The position numbers were made by a program, and so were the translations under genes. Below are positions 33,993 to 43,943 of a stretch of DNA of 64,000 nt, piece after piece. Source of the stretch: Bacteroidaceae bacterium. GTDB taxonomy: Bacteria > Bacteroidota > Bacteroidia > Bacteroidales > Bacteroidaceae. The stretch covers positions 1 through 64,000 of the forward strand of contig JAFWPH010000032.1 of assembly GCA_017509605.1 (NCBI GenBank). The letters are read 5' to 3'. The notes beneath the pieces were generated by a model. That model worked only from the letters and a program-made list of their open reading frames with translations. It was not told the DNA's origin and did no database searches. Position 1 is the first letter of the stretch. Every line of letters starts with the position of its first letter.

Positions 33993-35999
33993 CTATTTAA
34001 CAGCGATTTTCCGCGAAACCGAGCGGTCGCCGATGACTAACCGGCAGATATAAAGTCCGCGAGGCACACTATTGGAAAGCGAGATACAGCCTTGGCCCGC
34101 GTGGTTGGCAACCGTGCTGGCTGAGGCTATTTCTATGCCATTCGGTTGATAGATTGACAGGTGTACAGGCAAGTTGTTTTTTGTGGCGGTATATTCTACA
34201 CTTATCATTCCATTACTGAGGGCATGGATTGAGTGAATTATGTCATCGTCATAAGGCAAAACGGCTTGTATCCCATCCACGATGTCGTTTTCGTCACCCA
34301 GTCCAGTAGGAGCCACATTATACGATGAGACACATACGCGGTCAATGCATGCACCGTCCTCGCGTCCGGCGATATAAAGCGTGTGCTTTCCCTTGGAGAG
34401 TTGGTACACTGGTTTGGTGCCGTCATCCACAAGGTCGCCAAGGTTCTTCCACTCCCATGCACCACTTGTGAAGAGGCCGTTTGCACGGTGGAAGTCCTCG
34501 TTGTCAATGGCGATGAAGTAGGAGTCATCGTCATAACTGCCGCAGTTGATTCGAGCAAACACATAATAAGTGGTGTCTTTACTTGCCTCAAACTCGAACT
34601 TGAGTCTTCTGCTTTGAGAGGAGGGTAGGTCGGGGGTATTAACCACTGTTCTCACATACTTACCGCCCGAGACGTTCTCATCGTTTACCACCCCGAAGGC
34701 GGTGCCATAACCATCCACAATCATGTTTTCTGCCTCCATGTACAGACGCTCTGTACCCACCATGGGGTCGATGTATTCCGGCTTGTCGGTACGGGTGAAC
34801 AGACTCAGGTCGATGCTCTCACCCATAGCTTGGTGGCCAGAGGCATTGGGATGCAACCAATCGTTTTGAAACAGGAAATCTGGATTGAGCGCTTCCTCAT
34901 CTGTTGCGCTGCGCATCACCTTGTCGAAGTCAATCACACCATCAAGGTCCTTGCTGGTGCGGATCCATTCATTGAGTGTCCGGCGACCTTTCTCATGGTC
35001 GGCGGAATAGTAGCTGTTGTTTTTGAAAGGCATGATGGTGCCGCCATAAACGAAGATGCCTCTTCGGTGTGCCTCACTGATGATTTGCTTGTAGATGTTG
35101 ATGATGGCGTTGGCGGTGTTCACACCGTTTGATGAATAACCGAGGTCGTTGACTCCCTCGAAAAGGATGACATAACCCACACCTTCCTGTCCGAAGAGGT
35201 CGCGCATGTAGCGTGCACTGCCTGATGGGCCGAGACCGCCGCTGACCACACAGTTGCCACCGATGCCCATGTTGAGAACAGCCATGTTCTTGGTTGGCTC
35301 ATTGGCCAGAAGGCGACGAGAGAAAACGTCCGCCCATCTGTTCTGCTCGTTGGTAGTGGAGCCGCGTCCGTCGGTGATGGAGTTGCCCAGGATGGCTATC
35401 GCCTTCGACTGCTCGTCTTGCTTGACCGTCTCCAAGGCATCAATGACATACCAATGCTCAGTAGTTGTCGCCCCTGTGAAATCATGGGTGTTGCCCTTTG
35501 CTATATATGAGGTTGTCCTTGATCCTGGATGTCCGGTGACGTTGGTCGATGAGACTTGTCCGAAATGTATGGTGATGGCGATATTGGTACGGTCGGTAAA
35601 TACGAATTCGATGGGGTCGGAGGTGGCTCTGCCTCCAGCGTTCATGGTTAGCGACTGTTTGCCGTTGAAAGTCAGTGTTTGTCGGGTATCATCGAGTATG
35701 TCGGGTTGGGAACCGGAAGTTTTCGCTATGGCGATATCCACCGACTTGATTTCTGTGGTTTGGTTGCTGTACTCATTGGTCAGTTTCAACCTTAACTGTT
35801 TGCCGCCCACCGACACCTGCACAATCTGGCGCAGGGAGTTGTTGGCCAGATAAGGTGCTGGCGGGTTGTTGTTCGTCTCAACCAGCTGCGGCGCTGTAGC
35901 CCATGTCCCGATCCAGTCCTCTGCACTGAGGGTAGGGCAGAAAGCCATCATAAAAAACAGGCCCATCATGCCCTTCAATACCCATTCACTTTTTCTCAT
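33993..35999 (-). CDS. Secreted SGNH/GDSL hydrolase with carbohydrate-binding and sorting domains
   Basis: 668 residues from the ATG at 35999, giving signal peptide GLFFMMAFCPTLSAED; the ATG at 36038 overlaps the -7 box. Domain order: N-terminal beta sandwich (about 25-195), SGNH hydrolase (about 200-405) with block I AILGNSITDGRGS, block II GIGGN, block III FEGVNDLG and block V DWLHPNASG, a CBM35/CBM6-like domain beginning RLYMEAENM (about 415-570), and a C-terminal sorting-like domain ending VPRGLYICRLVIGDRSVSRKI. Enzymes of this kind remove acetyl or other esters from plant polysaccharides. Lies tail to tail with GH31 and divergent from the CE1 esterase, so a shared substrate is likely. 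Confidence 0.88.
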   Translation of the reverse strand: MRKSEWVLKGMMGLFFMMAFCPTLSAEDWIGTWATAPQLVETNNNPPAPYLANNSLRQIVQVSVGGKQLRLKLTNEYSNQTTEIKSVDIAIAKTSGSQPDILDDTRQTLTFNGKQSLTMNAGGRATSDPIEFVFTDRTNIAITIHFGQVSSTNVTGHPGSRTTSYIAKGNTHDFTGATTTEHWYVIDALETVKQDEQSKAIAILGNSITDGRGSTTNEQNRWADVFSRRLLANEPTKNMAVLNMGIGGNCVVSGGLGPSGSARYMRDLFGQEGVGYVILFEGVNDLGYSSNGVNTANAIINIYKQIISEAHRRGIFVYGGTIMPFKNNSYYSADHEKGRRTLNEWIRTSKDLDGVIDFDKVMRSATDEEALNPDFLFQNDWLHPNASGHQAMGESIDLSLFTRTDKPEYIDPMVGTERLYMEAENMIVDGYGTAFGVVNDENVSGGKYVRTVVNTPDLPSSQSRRLKFEFEASKDTTYYVFARINCGSYDDDSYFIAIDNEDFHRANGLFTSGAWEWKNLGDLVDDGTKPVYQLSKGKHTLYIAGREDGACIDRVCVSSYNVAPTGLGDENDIVDGIQAVLPYDDDIIHSIHALSNGMISVEYTATKNNLPVHLSIYQPNGIEIASASTVANHAGQGCISLSNSVPRGLYICRLVIGDRSVSRKIAVK

Positions 36000-36035
36000 T
36001 GTTTTGTCCTCCTTGTTTTGATTCTGTTTTTTCGG

Positions 36036-36043
36036 CAAAATTA
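36036..36043 (-). promoter_or_regulatory. Promoter -7 box for the SGNH hydrolase gene
   Basis: TAATTTTG on the minus strand; no clear -33. Start near 36029, about 30 nt before the chosen ATG. Confidence 0.5.
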
Positions 36044-36227
36044 TATCAAAATCCGAGACTGTCCATTCCCTCTTGTTACACGATTTGGCATTACCGTAAC
36101 ATAATTGCTTTATGGCTCAGTAGATAGACCATACTTGTAATTTCAAAACTATCGGATTCTTTTACAGTTTTTTCTATCAATGCATCAAAAAAACGTCTTA
36201 TATTATCTGCTATACAGAAAAAAACGC

Positions 36228-36235
36228 TAACTTTG
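36228..36235 (+). promoter_or_regulatory. Promoter -7 box for the CE1 esterase gene
   Basis: TAACTTTG, identical to the boxes of the GH31 and GH3 genes; -33 region weak. About 48 nt before the ATG. Confidence 0.55.
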
Positions 36236-36265
36236 TTTTCAAGAAAAGATATCGAACTCACCTAA

Positions 36266-37522
<1,257 letters not shown>

Positions 37523-37541
37523 AGATACTAACTCGACCGAC

Positions 37542-37582
37542 AAAAAAAGCAGTATCAGGAATGAACCTTGATACTGCTTTTT
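37542..37582. terminator. Bidirectional intrinsic terminator between the esterase and guaA
   Basis: Stem GCAGTATCA (37549-37557) / TGATACTGC (37569-37577), preceded by seven As and followed by five Ts, so it can end transcription from both converging genes. Confidence 0.85.
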
Positions 37583-37637
37583 GCCATTTTTATCTTTGTA
37601 GCCCATTGAATCCAATGAACTGGTCAGATCCGACAAC

Positions 37638-39248
37638 CTATTCCCACTCAATGGTTGCAGGTGGCTTGGAACTAATGTCGTAGCAAACGCGGTTCACGCC
37701 TTTAACGTTGCGGATAATCTGGTTGCTGACCTCAGCCAGGAAGTCATAGGGCAGTCTGGCCCAATCGGCGGTCATGGCATCGGCAGAGGTGACAGCGCGA
37801 AGGGCGACAGGGTTCTCGTAAGTACGCTCGTCGCCCATTACACCGACACTCTTCACGTCGGAAAGCAGGATGGCTCCCGCCTGCCAGATCTGGTCGTAGA
37901 GCGACACCTCAATCTCACCGTCCTTCATGTCGGCAGGCACACCGGCGGCAAGAACCTTGCGGGCTTCCTCACCAGAGAGTTTCACCTTCCAGTTGCGCAG
38001 ACCGCGGATGAAGATGTCGTCGGCATCCTGCAGTACACGCACCTTCTCTGGGGTGATGTCGCCATGGATGCGCACCGCGAGACCTGGTCCGGGGAAGGGG
38101 TGACGTATGATAAGATGCTCGGGCATTTGAAGCTGACGTCCCACACGGCGAACCTCGTCTTTGAAGAGCCATTTGAGCGGCTCGCAAAGCTTCAAGCCCA
38201 TCTTCTCGGGCAGTCCGCCTACATTGTGGTGCGACTTGATGACCTTTCCCGTGATGTTGAGCGACTCGATGCGGTCGGGATAGATGGTGCCTTGGGCCAG
38301 CCACTTTGCGCCATTGATTTTCCTTGCTTCGGCCTCGAAAACATCGATGAAGCCGGCACCGATAATCTTACGCTTGCGTTCTGGTTCCGTCACACCTGCC
38401 AGTTCTGTATAGAACTTCTGTGAGGCATCCACGCCCACCACGTTCAGTCCCAGGCATTCGTAGTCGTGCAACACGTCTGTGAACTCGTTCTTGCGAAGCA
38501 AGCCGTTGTTCACGAAGATACAGGTGAGGTTCTTTCCGATGGCGCGGTTGAGCAGCATGGCCGCTACCGATGAATCGACACCACCCGAGAGGCCGAGGAT
38601 GACCTTGTCGTCGCCCAACTGCTCGCGCAGTTCAGTCACGGTCTGCTCCACAAATGAAGCGGGCGACCAGTCTTGCTTGCCTCCGCAGATATCCACCACG
38701 AAGTTCTTGAGCAACTGGGTACCGTCGATGGAGTGGAAGACCTCGGGATGATACTGCACACCCCATATTTTCTCGTTGTTGGCAGCGTATGCGGCGTATT
38801 TCACTGTGGCGGTTGATGCGATGCATCGGAAGCCCTCGGGCAAACGGGTGATGGTGTCGCCATGCGACATCCACACCTGGCTGTTCTTGGCAAAGTCTTT
38901 TAAGAGCGGGTTGCCATCCTCCATGTATTCCAGATTGGCTCGTCCATACTCACGCGTTCCCTCAGGCTCCACTTTGCCACCGAAGGTATGCGCCATGAGC
39001 TGTGCGCCGTAACATATACCGAGGATGGGATACTTACCGCGGATTTTAGAGAAGTCGAGTTTAAAGGCTCTTTCCTCATAGACACTATAGGGCGATCCCG
39101 AGAGGATGACGCCAATGACATCGGGGTCGTTCTCAGGGAACTTGTTGTAAGGCATGATTTCGCAGAAGGTGTTCAGTTCACGAACTCGACGGCCAATCAA
39201 CTGGGTCGTCTGCGACCCAAAGTCAAGGATAATGATTTTTTGCTGCAT
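37638..39248 (-). CDS. guaA: GMP synthase (glutamine-hydrolysing)
   Basis: 536 residues. Converts XMP to GMP using ATP and glutamine. The N-terminal class I amidotransferase domain begins [20 protein letters not shown] and has the nucleophile Cys in LGICYGAQ and the YHPEV histidine; the ATP-pyrophosphatase domain has the [11 protein letters not shown] loop; the C-terminal dimerisation domain ends [17 protein letters not shown], the normal GMP synthase terminus. A standard housekeeping gene sitting between carbohydrate-active enzyme genes, with its own promoter box at 39317-39324. Confidence 0.98.
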   Translation of the reverse strand: MQQKIIILDFGSQTTQLIGRRVRELNTFCEIMPYNKFPENDPDVIGVILSGSPYSVYEERAFKLDFSKIRGKYPILGICYGAQLMAHTFGGKVEPEGTREYGRANLEYMEDGNPLLKDFAKNSQVWMSHGDTITRLPEGFRCIASTATVKYAAYAANNEKIWGVQYHPEVFHSIDGTQLLKNFVVDICGGKQDWSPASFVEQTVTELREQLGDDKVILGLSGGVDSSVAAMLLNRAIGKNLTCIFVNNGLLRKNEFTDVLHDYECLGLNVVGVDASQKFYTELAGVTEPERKRKIIGAGFIDVFEAEARKINGAKWLAQGTIYPDRIESLNITGKVIKSHHNVGGLPEKMGLKLCEPLKWLFKDEVRRVGRQLQMPEHLIIRHPFPGPGLAVRIHGDITPEKVRVLQDADDIFIRGLRNWKVKLSGEEARKVLAAGVPADMKDGEIEVSLYDQIWQAGAILLSDVKSVGVMGDERTYENPVALRAVTSADAMTADWARLPYDFLAEVSNQIIRNVKGVNRVCYDISSKPPATIEWE

Positions 39249-39316
39249 CGAATAGAATTGTGCTTAGAAACTTTTCTTTTTGGTTGTTTTCAGCCTCATG
39301 GGCTTGAAAATTGATG

Positions 39317-39324
39317 CAAAATTA
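39317..39324 (-). promoter_or_regulatory. Promoter -7 box for guaA
   Basis: TAATTTTG on the minus strand, about 69 nt before the ATG; no clear -33. Confidence 0.5.
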
Positions 39325-39481
39325 TTATTTTTTCGTGACTTATTTGCATAAAGAGGCAAGTTTTTGTGACAAAGACATCACAATATGCAGATTCTTTCAT
39401 TGTGATGATGTCGAATTGAATAATGTAACGAAATGGAAAGAAGATGAAACTTTAGTGTCACGAGAGGTGGCTTTTATTTGC

Positions 39482-39489
39482 TAACTTTG
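39482..39489 (+). promoter_or_regulatory. Promoter -7 box for the GH3 gene
   Basis: TAACTTTG, about 58 nt before the ATG. The -33 position is not conserved, which may mean activator dependence. Confidence 0.55.
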
Positions 39490-39546
39490 CATCGCCACTT
39501 TCATGAGGCATATCCAGTCGACTAACTAAACAAACTGTTTTATTAT

Positions 39547-42126
39547 ATGAAGAAAATCTTTTGTATGATGGCTTTGGCATGTAGTGTCAACGCCGTGGTG
39601 ATGGCACAGACTTTGCCATACCAGAATGCGAACCTGAGCGCCAAGGAGAGGGCTCTTGACCTTTGCTCACGACTGACACTTGAAGAGAAAGCCAAGTTGA
39701 TGCTCGACGAGAGCCCAGCTATTCCACGCTTGGGCATCAAGAAGTTCTTCTGGTGGAGCGAGGCATTGCACGGAGCCGCCAACATGGGAAACGTGACAGT
39801 GTTTCCTGAGCCTGTGGGCATGGCCTCGTCTTTCAACCCCGAACTGCTTTATAAGGTGTTCGACGCGACCAGCACCGAGTTCCGCGCCCAGTACAACCGA
39901 CGTGTAGAGAACGGCGAAGAAGACAGTAAGTTCCACAGTCTGTCGGTGTGGACACCCAACGTGAACATCTTCCGCGACCCTCGCTGGGGACGCGGCCAGG
40001 AGACCTACGGCGAAGACCCATATCTCACTTCTGTGATGGGAACTCAAGTGGTGAGAGGACTGCAAGGTCCTGAAGATGCTAAATACCGGAAGTTATGGGC
40101 ATGTGCCAAGCATTACGCAGTGCACAGCGGTCCCGAATGGTCGCGCCACACTGCCAACCTCACCGATGTCAGCCCCCGTGATATGTGGGAGACCTACATG
40201 CCCGCCTTCAAGACTTTGGTGGAGGATGCCAAGGTGCGTGAAGTGATGTGCGCTTACCAGCGTCTCGACGATGATCCATGCTGTGGCAGTGCACGCCTCT
40301 TGCAGCAGATTTTGCGGGACGACTGGGGCTTCCAGTACTTGGTGGTGAGCGACTGCGGCGCTGTCTCCGACTTCTACGACTCCCATAAGTCGTCATCCGA
40401 TGCTGTTCATGCATCGGCCAAGGCTACATTGGCTGGCACAGATGTGGAGTGTGGCTATGGCTATGCCTACCGCAGCATTCCTGAGGCAGTGCGTCGCGGT
40501 CTGATCACCGAGGCTGAAGTTGATAAGCATGTAGTGCGTCTTCTGGAGGGTCGATTCGACCTAGGAGAGATGGATGACCCCGCTGTGGTGGAATGGGCGA
40601 AGATACCTTATTCGAAGATGTCGTGCAAGGAGCACCGTCAGATTTCGCTCGAGATGGCACGGCAGTCCATAGTCCTCTTGCAGAACAAGGGCGATGTGCT
40701 TCCCTTGCAGAATAACAAGGGGAAGATCGCTGTGATAGGCCCCAATGCCAACGATGCTCCATTGATGTGGGGCAACTACAACGGAACCCCCAACCAGACG
40801 GTCACCATCCTCGATGGTATTCGCCAGAAACAGAAATCGCTGACTTATCTCCCCGGTTGTGACCTGACTGATGACAAGGTACTCGACTGCCTCATGGCCA
40901 GCTCTTGCGTCATGGACGGAAAGAAAGGAGTGAAAGGAACTTTCTGGAACAATGTGTCGCTGGAGGGAAAGCCCGTCACGACCCAGTATTACACGACCCC
41001 ACTGTCGGTGACCACAGCAGGTATGCACAACTTCGCCCCTGGGGTGAACATTGAGGATTTCTCGGCTAAGTATGAGACCGTGTTCACACCGAAGGAGGCA
41101 GGTGAATACGTGGTGAACGTGACCTCGTGTGGCGACTTCACCGTCCTCGTAAACGGTGAGCGGAAAGTACACCACCATACCTGGCGTACTACCCCGACAC
41201 GTACGGTGATTGAGGCTGAGGCTGGTAAGTCGTACCAGATAGAGGTTGTATATAAATATGTGAAGACCTGGGGATCGAACATGAAGATCAATATCGCCAA
41301 GGAACAGCCGATTGACTATAGCGCCATTATCCGACAGATCGAAGGCATAGATAAGGTCATCTTTGTCGGTGGTATTTCTGCCGCACTCGAAGGCGAGGAG
41401 ATGCCTGTACAAATCGATGGTTTCAAGGGAGGCGACCGCACTCACATCGAACTGCCGAAGGTGCAGCGCGACTTCCTCAAGGCATTGAAGGCCGCTGGCA
41501 AAACAGTGGTCTTCGTCAACTGCTCGGGATCTGCCATAGCCTTGCTTCCTGAGTCGGAATCGTGCGACGCCATCGTTCAGGTCTGGTATGCAGGGCAGGA
41601 GGGTGGCACAGCCATCGCCGATGTGCTCTTCGGTGATTATAACCCAGGAGGTAAACTGCCCGTGACATTCTACAAGTCATCTGACCAGTTGCCTGATTTC
41701 GAGGACTACTCGATGAAAGGACGCACCTACCGTTATTTCAACGATCCGCTGTTTGCATTCGGTTACGGACTGAGCTACACACAGTTCAGCCTCGGAGAGT
41801 GCAAGGTGGAGCGTAAAGGTAAAGACTACTCACTGACCGTGCCTGTGACCAACACCGGCAAGCGTGATGGAACGGAGGTGGTACAGGTGTATATCCGTGA
41901 CCTTTCCGACACAGAGGGACCACTGAAGTCACTCCGAGCATTCCAGCGTGTTGAGGTGAAAGCTGGTCAGACAGTCAACGCTGTTCTGACACTCACACCG
42001 AAGTCGTTCGAGTTCTTCGACCCTGAGACCAACACTGTGCACCAGAAGGAGGGACAGTTCGAAATCCTTTACGGCAACAGCTCACTTGATAAAGACTTGA
42101 AGAAAATGACGCTCACCGTGAAGTGA
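39547..42126 (+). CDS. Secreted GH3 beta-xylosidase/beta-glucosidase
   Basis: 859 residues. Signal peptide 1-20 (VVMAQ). The GH3 N-terminal barrel (about 30-330) includes FWWSEALHGAANMG, RDPRWGRGQETYGEDPYL, KHYAVHSGPE and the nucleophile Asp269 in VVSDCGAVSDF. The second alpha/beta domain is interrupted by a PA14-like insert (about 450-590), and a fibronectin-III-like C-terminal domain follows (about 750-850, YGLSYTQFSL ... LTLTPKSFEFFD). The KHYAVHSGPE and SEALHG blocks are typical of plant-type beta-xylosidases. It removes non-reducing beta-xylose or glucose and would act after the GH31 and esterases nearby. Confidence 0.93.
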   Translation: MKKIFCMMALACSVNAVVMAQTLPYQNANLSAKERALDLCSRLTLEEKAKLMLDESPAIPRLGIKKFFWWSEALHGAANMGNVTVFPEPVGMASSFNPELLYKVFDATSTEFRAQYNRRVENGEEDSKFHSLSVWTPNVNIFRDPRWGRGQETYGEDPYLTSVMGTQVVRGLQGPEDAKYRKLWACAKHYAVHSGPEWSRHTANLTDVSPRDMWETYMPAFKTLVEDAKVREVMCAYQRLDDDPCCGSARLLQQILRDDWGFQYLVVSDCGAVSDFYDSHKSSSDAVHASAKATLAGTDVECGYGYAYRSIPEAVRRGLITEAEVDKHVVRLLEGRFDLGEMDDPAVVEWAKIPYSKMSCKEHRQISLEMARQSIVLLQNKGDVLPLQNNKGKIAVIGPNANDAPLMWGNYNGTPNQTVTILDGIRQKQKSLTYLPGCDLTDDKVLDCLMASSCVMDGKKGVKGTFWNNVSLEGKPVTTQYYTTPLSVTTAGMHNFAPGVNIEDFSAKYETVFTPKEAGEYVVNVTSCGDFTVLVNGERKVHHHTWRTTPTRTVIEAEAGKSYQIEVVYKYVKTWGSNMKINIAKEQPIDYSAIIRQIEGIDKVIFVGGISAALEGEEMPVQIDGFKGGDRTHIELPKVQRDFLKALKAAGKTVVFVNCSGSAIALLPESESCDAIVQVWYAGQEGGTAIADVLFGDYNPGGKLPVTFYKSSDQLPDFEDYSMKGRTYRYFNDPLFAFGYGLSYTQFSLGECKVERKGKDYSLTVPVTNTGKRDGTEVVQVYIRDLSDTEGPLKSLRAFQRVEVKAGQTVNAVLTLTPKSFEFFDPETNTVHQKEGQFEILYGNSSLDKDLKKMTLTVK

Positions 42127-42147
42127 ACGTAGCTTTGACACATAATA

Positions 42148-42183
42148 GAAATCGGCTCTTGCTTTGAAGTAGGAGCCGATTTC
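42148..42183 (+). terminator. Hairpin terminator after the GH3 gene
   Basis: Perfect 11-bp stem GAAATCGGCTC / GAGCCGATTTC with a 14-nt loop, 22 nt after the stop; followed by CTTTA rather than a long T-run. Confidence 0.7.
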
Positions 42184-42265
42184 CTTTAGGGAAATATTAG
42201 CGATACTTTTTGGTGATTATTGTTGTTTGCTCACTACAAAGTTACTACAAATATCGCTAATATGC

Positions 42266-43942
42266 TTACATTTCGAGTACATGCTGATGGTAGGAGTCGA
42301 GGCATTGACGGTGTGCCACGCTGATGATAGTGGTTTGGGGCAATTCGTTGAGCAATGCCTCAAATAGGCTGTGCTCGGTCTTACTGTCCAATGCTGAGGT
42401 TGCTTCGTCCATGAAAAGATAGTCTGGGCGAATGAGGAGGCACTTAGCAAAAGCAAGACGTTGCTTCTCGCCTGGCGACAGTTTCCTATGCCAGCTGATA
42501 TCGTCGGCATCCAAGTCTGATACGAATTGTTTCAGCCCGCAGAGTATCATCACCTTACGGCATTGTTCTTCTGAGTATTGGGTTGTGGCATCAGGGTAGC
42601 ATAGTGAGGTTCGAAGTGTGCCAAGCGGCATGTACGGTTGCTGGGGGAGGAACAGCATCCTGCCTGAGGGAAGGCTGATGCTACCGCTGCCGTATGGCCA
42701 TATTCCTGAGATGGCTTTCAAGAGAGTAGTTTTTCCTGCTCCCGACTCTCCTTTTATTAGCCAACGAGACGACGGCTCAATCTCAAGATGATTCACTTTA
42801 GTGATGACTTTTCCATCGGCCAATGAGAGTAAGAGGTCATCTATTATCAGGGAGTGACCATTATTGTGGGAATAGTTGATGGTTTGAGTGACATTGATGT
42901 TCATGAGGTAATAAAGCTCACTAAGACGCTTGCAGATGGAACGTAGGGTGGCGAGACGCTTGTACTGGAAAATGAACCAGGCGAATCCCACACGTACCTT
43001 AGTGAAACTCATGGTAAGTTGCATGATTGATCCTAATTGTATCTGACGCGCGAAGTACTTAGGAATAATGATGAAGTATGCTAGGAGCACCCCGAGTTCG
43101 GTGTAGCCTTTTTCTGCAAAGGTGATTCGGCGTGTGTAGCGTTTATAGTATTCCCAGTTGCTGATGATTCTGTCGAACAGTAGTTTCAGTCGTGAACGCT
43201 CCTGATCGTTCCCTCTGCTGATGGCGATTTCGGCACTGTTTTCCCGAATGCGCATCAACTGGAATCGGAAGTCGCTTTCTCGCAGTTGTTGTTCGTATTC
43301 CACAGCCACCATGCGGCGCCCCCATCGTTCGAGGACGATAGAGGAAATGATGGCGTATGCGATGGAGAACCACAGCATATAGCCAGGGATATGGATCTGC
43401 CACCCAAAAAGGGTACAGTCGAGTGTTCCTGAAATTCCCCAGATGATATAGGAGAAAGTGGCGAGATTGATAAGATTGGAGAGAAAGCCCAAAGATAGAT
43501 GAAGTGAGAGTTCGCACATATTGCGAAGGTCTTCGGCGATGCGTTGGTCGGCATTGTCAATGTTCTGGGTGTTCTCTATACGGTGGAAAGCACCTTTGTT
43601 GAGCCATTGTTGAAGATAGACGTCAGTGACCCATTTCCGCCATTTCATTTGGAGTGTTTGATAGAACCATGTGCGTGAAACTTCAGCAGTGATCGTACAC
43701 ACACCGATAAGCAGTGCTTCAAACATGAGGCGCCATACTAAGTCAAGGTCGTAGGCGGCGAAAGCGTTGAAAAAATTACGGTTCCAGTAGGTGAGCCAGG
43801 CAAAAATCAATACGAGGGCAACATCCAGCAGAAATACCAGCGCGAAAAGTCCTCTCGCAACCCATCGCTCCTCGGAGTTCCACCAAGGTCGGATGAGTTG
43901 CCAGCATTCTTTCAGCTCAGTCAGCGATACTTTCATCTTCAT
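42266..43942 (-). CDS. YddA/SbmA-like ABC transporter, fused permease and ATPase
   Basis: 558 residues. The N-terminal half has about six membrane helices with LTYWNRNFFNAFAAYDLDLVW and the conserved W-R-x-W-x-T helix (MKWRKWVTDVYLQQWL) and IDNADQRIAEDLR, which mark the SbmA/BacA-YddA (ABCD) superfamily. The ATPase half has Walker A GESGAGKTT, signature LSPGEKQRL, Walker B YLFMDEAT and the H-loop SVAHR. Members move peptides, vitamin B12 or other bulky solutes across the inner membrane, some inward. It begins 1 nt after the stop of the TonB receptor gene, so the two are cotranscribed and probably handle the same compound. Confidence 0.9.
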   Translation of the reverse strand: MKMKVSLTELKECWQLIRPWWNSEERWVARGLFALVFLLDVALVLIFAWLTYWNRNFFNAFAAYDLDLVWRLMFEALLIGVCTITAEVSRTWFYQTLQMKWRKWVTDVYLQQWLNKGAFHRIENTQNIDNADQRIAEDLRNMCELSLHLSLGFLSNLINLATFSYIIWGISGTLDCTLFGWQIHIPGYMLWFSIAYAIISSIVLERWGRRMVAVEYEQQLRESDFRFQLMRIRENSAEIAISRGNDQERSRLKLLFDRIISNWEYYKRYTRRITFAEKGYTELGVLLAYFIIIPKYFARQIQLGSIMQLTMSFTKVRVGFAWFIFQYKRLATLRSICKRLSELYYLMNINVTQTINYSHNNGHSLIIDDLLLSLADGKVITKVNHLEIEPSSRWLIKGESGAGKTTLLKAISGIWPYGSGSISLPSGRMLFLPQQPYMPLGTLRTSLCYPDATTQYSEEQCRKVMILCGLKQFVSDLDADDISWHRKLSPGEKQRLAFAKCLLIRPDYLFMDEATSALDSKTEHSLFEALLNELPQTTIISVAHRQCLDSYHQHVLEM

Positions 43943-43943
43943 C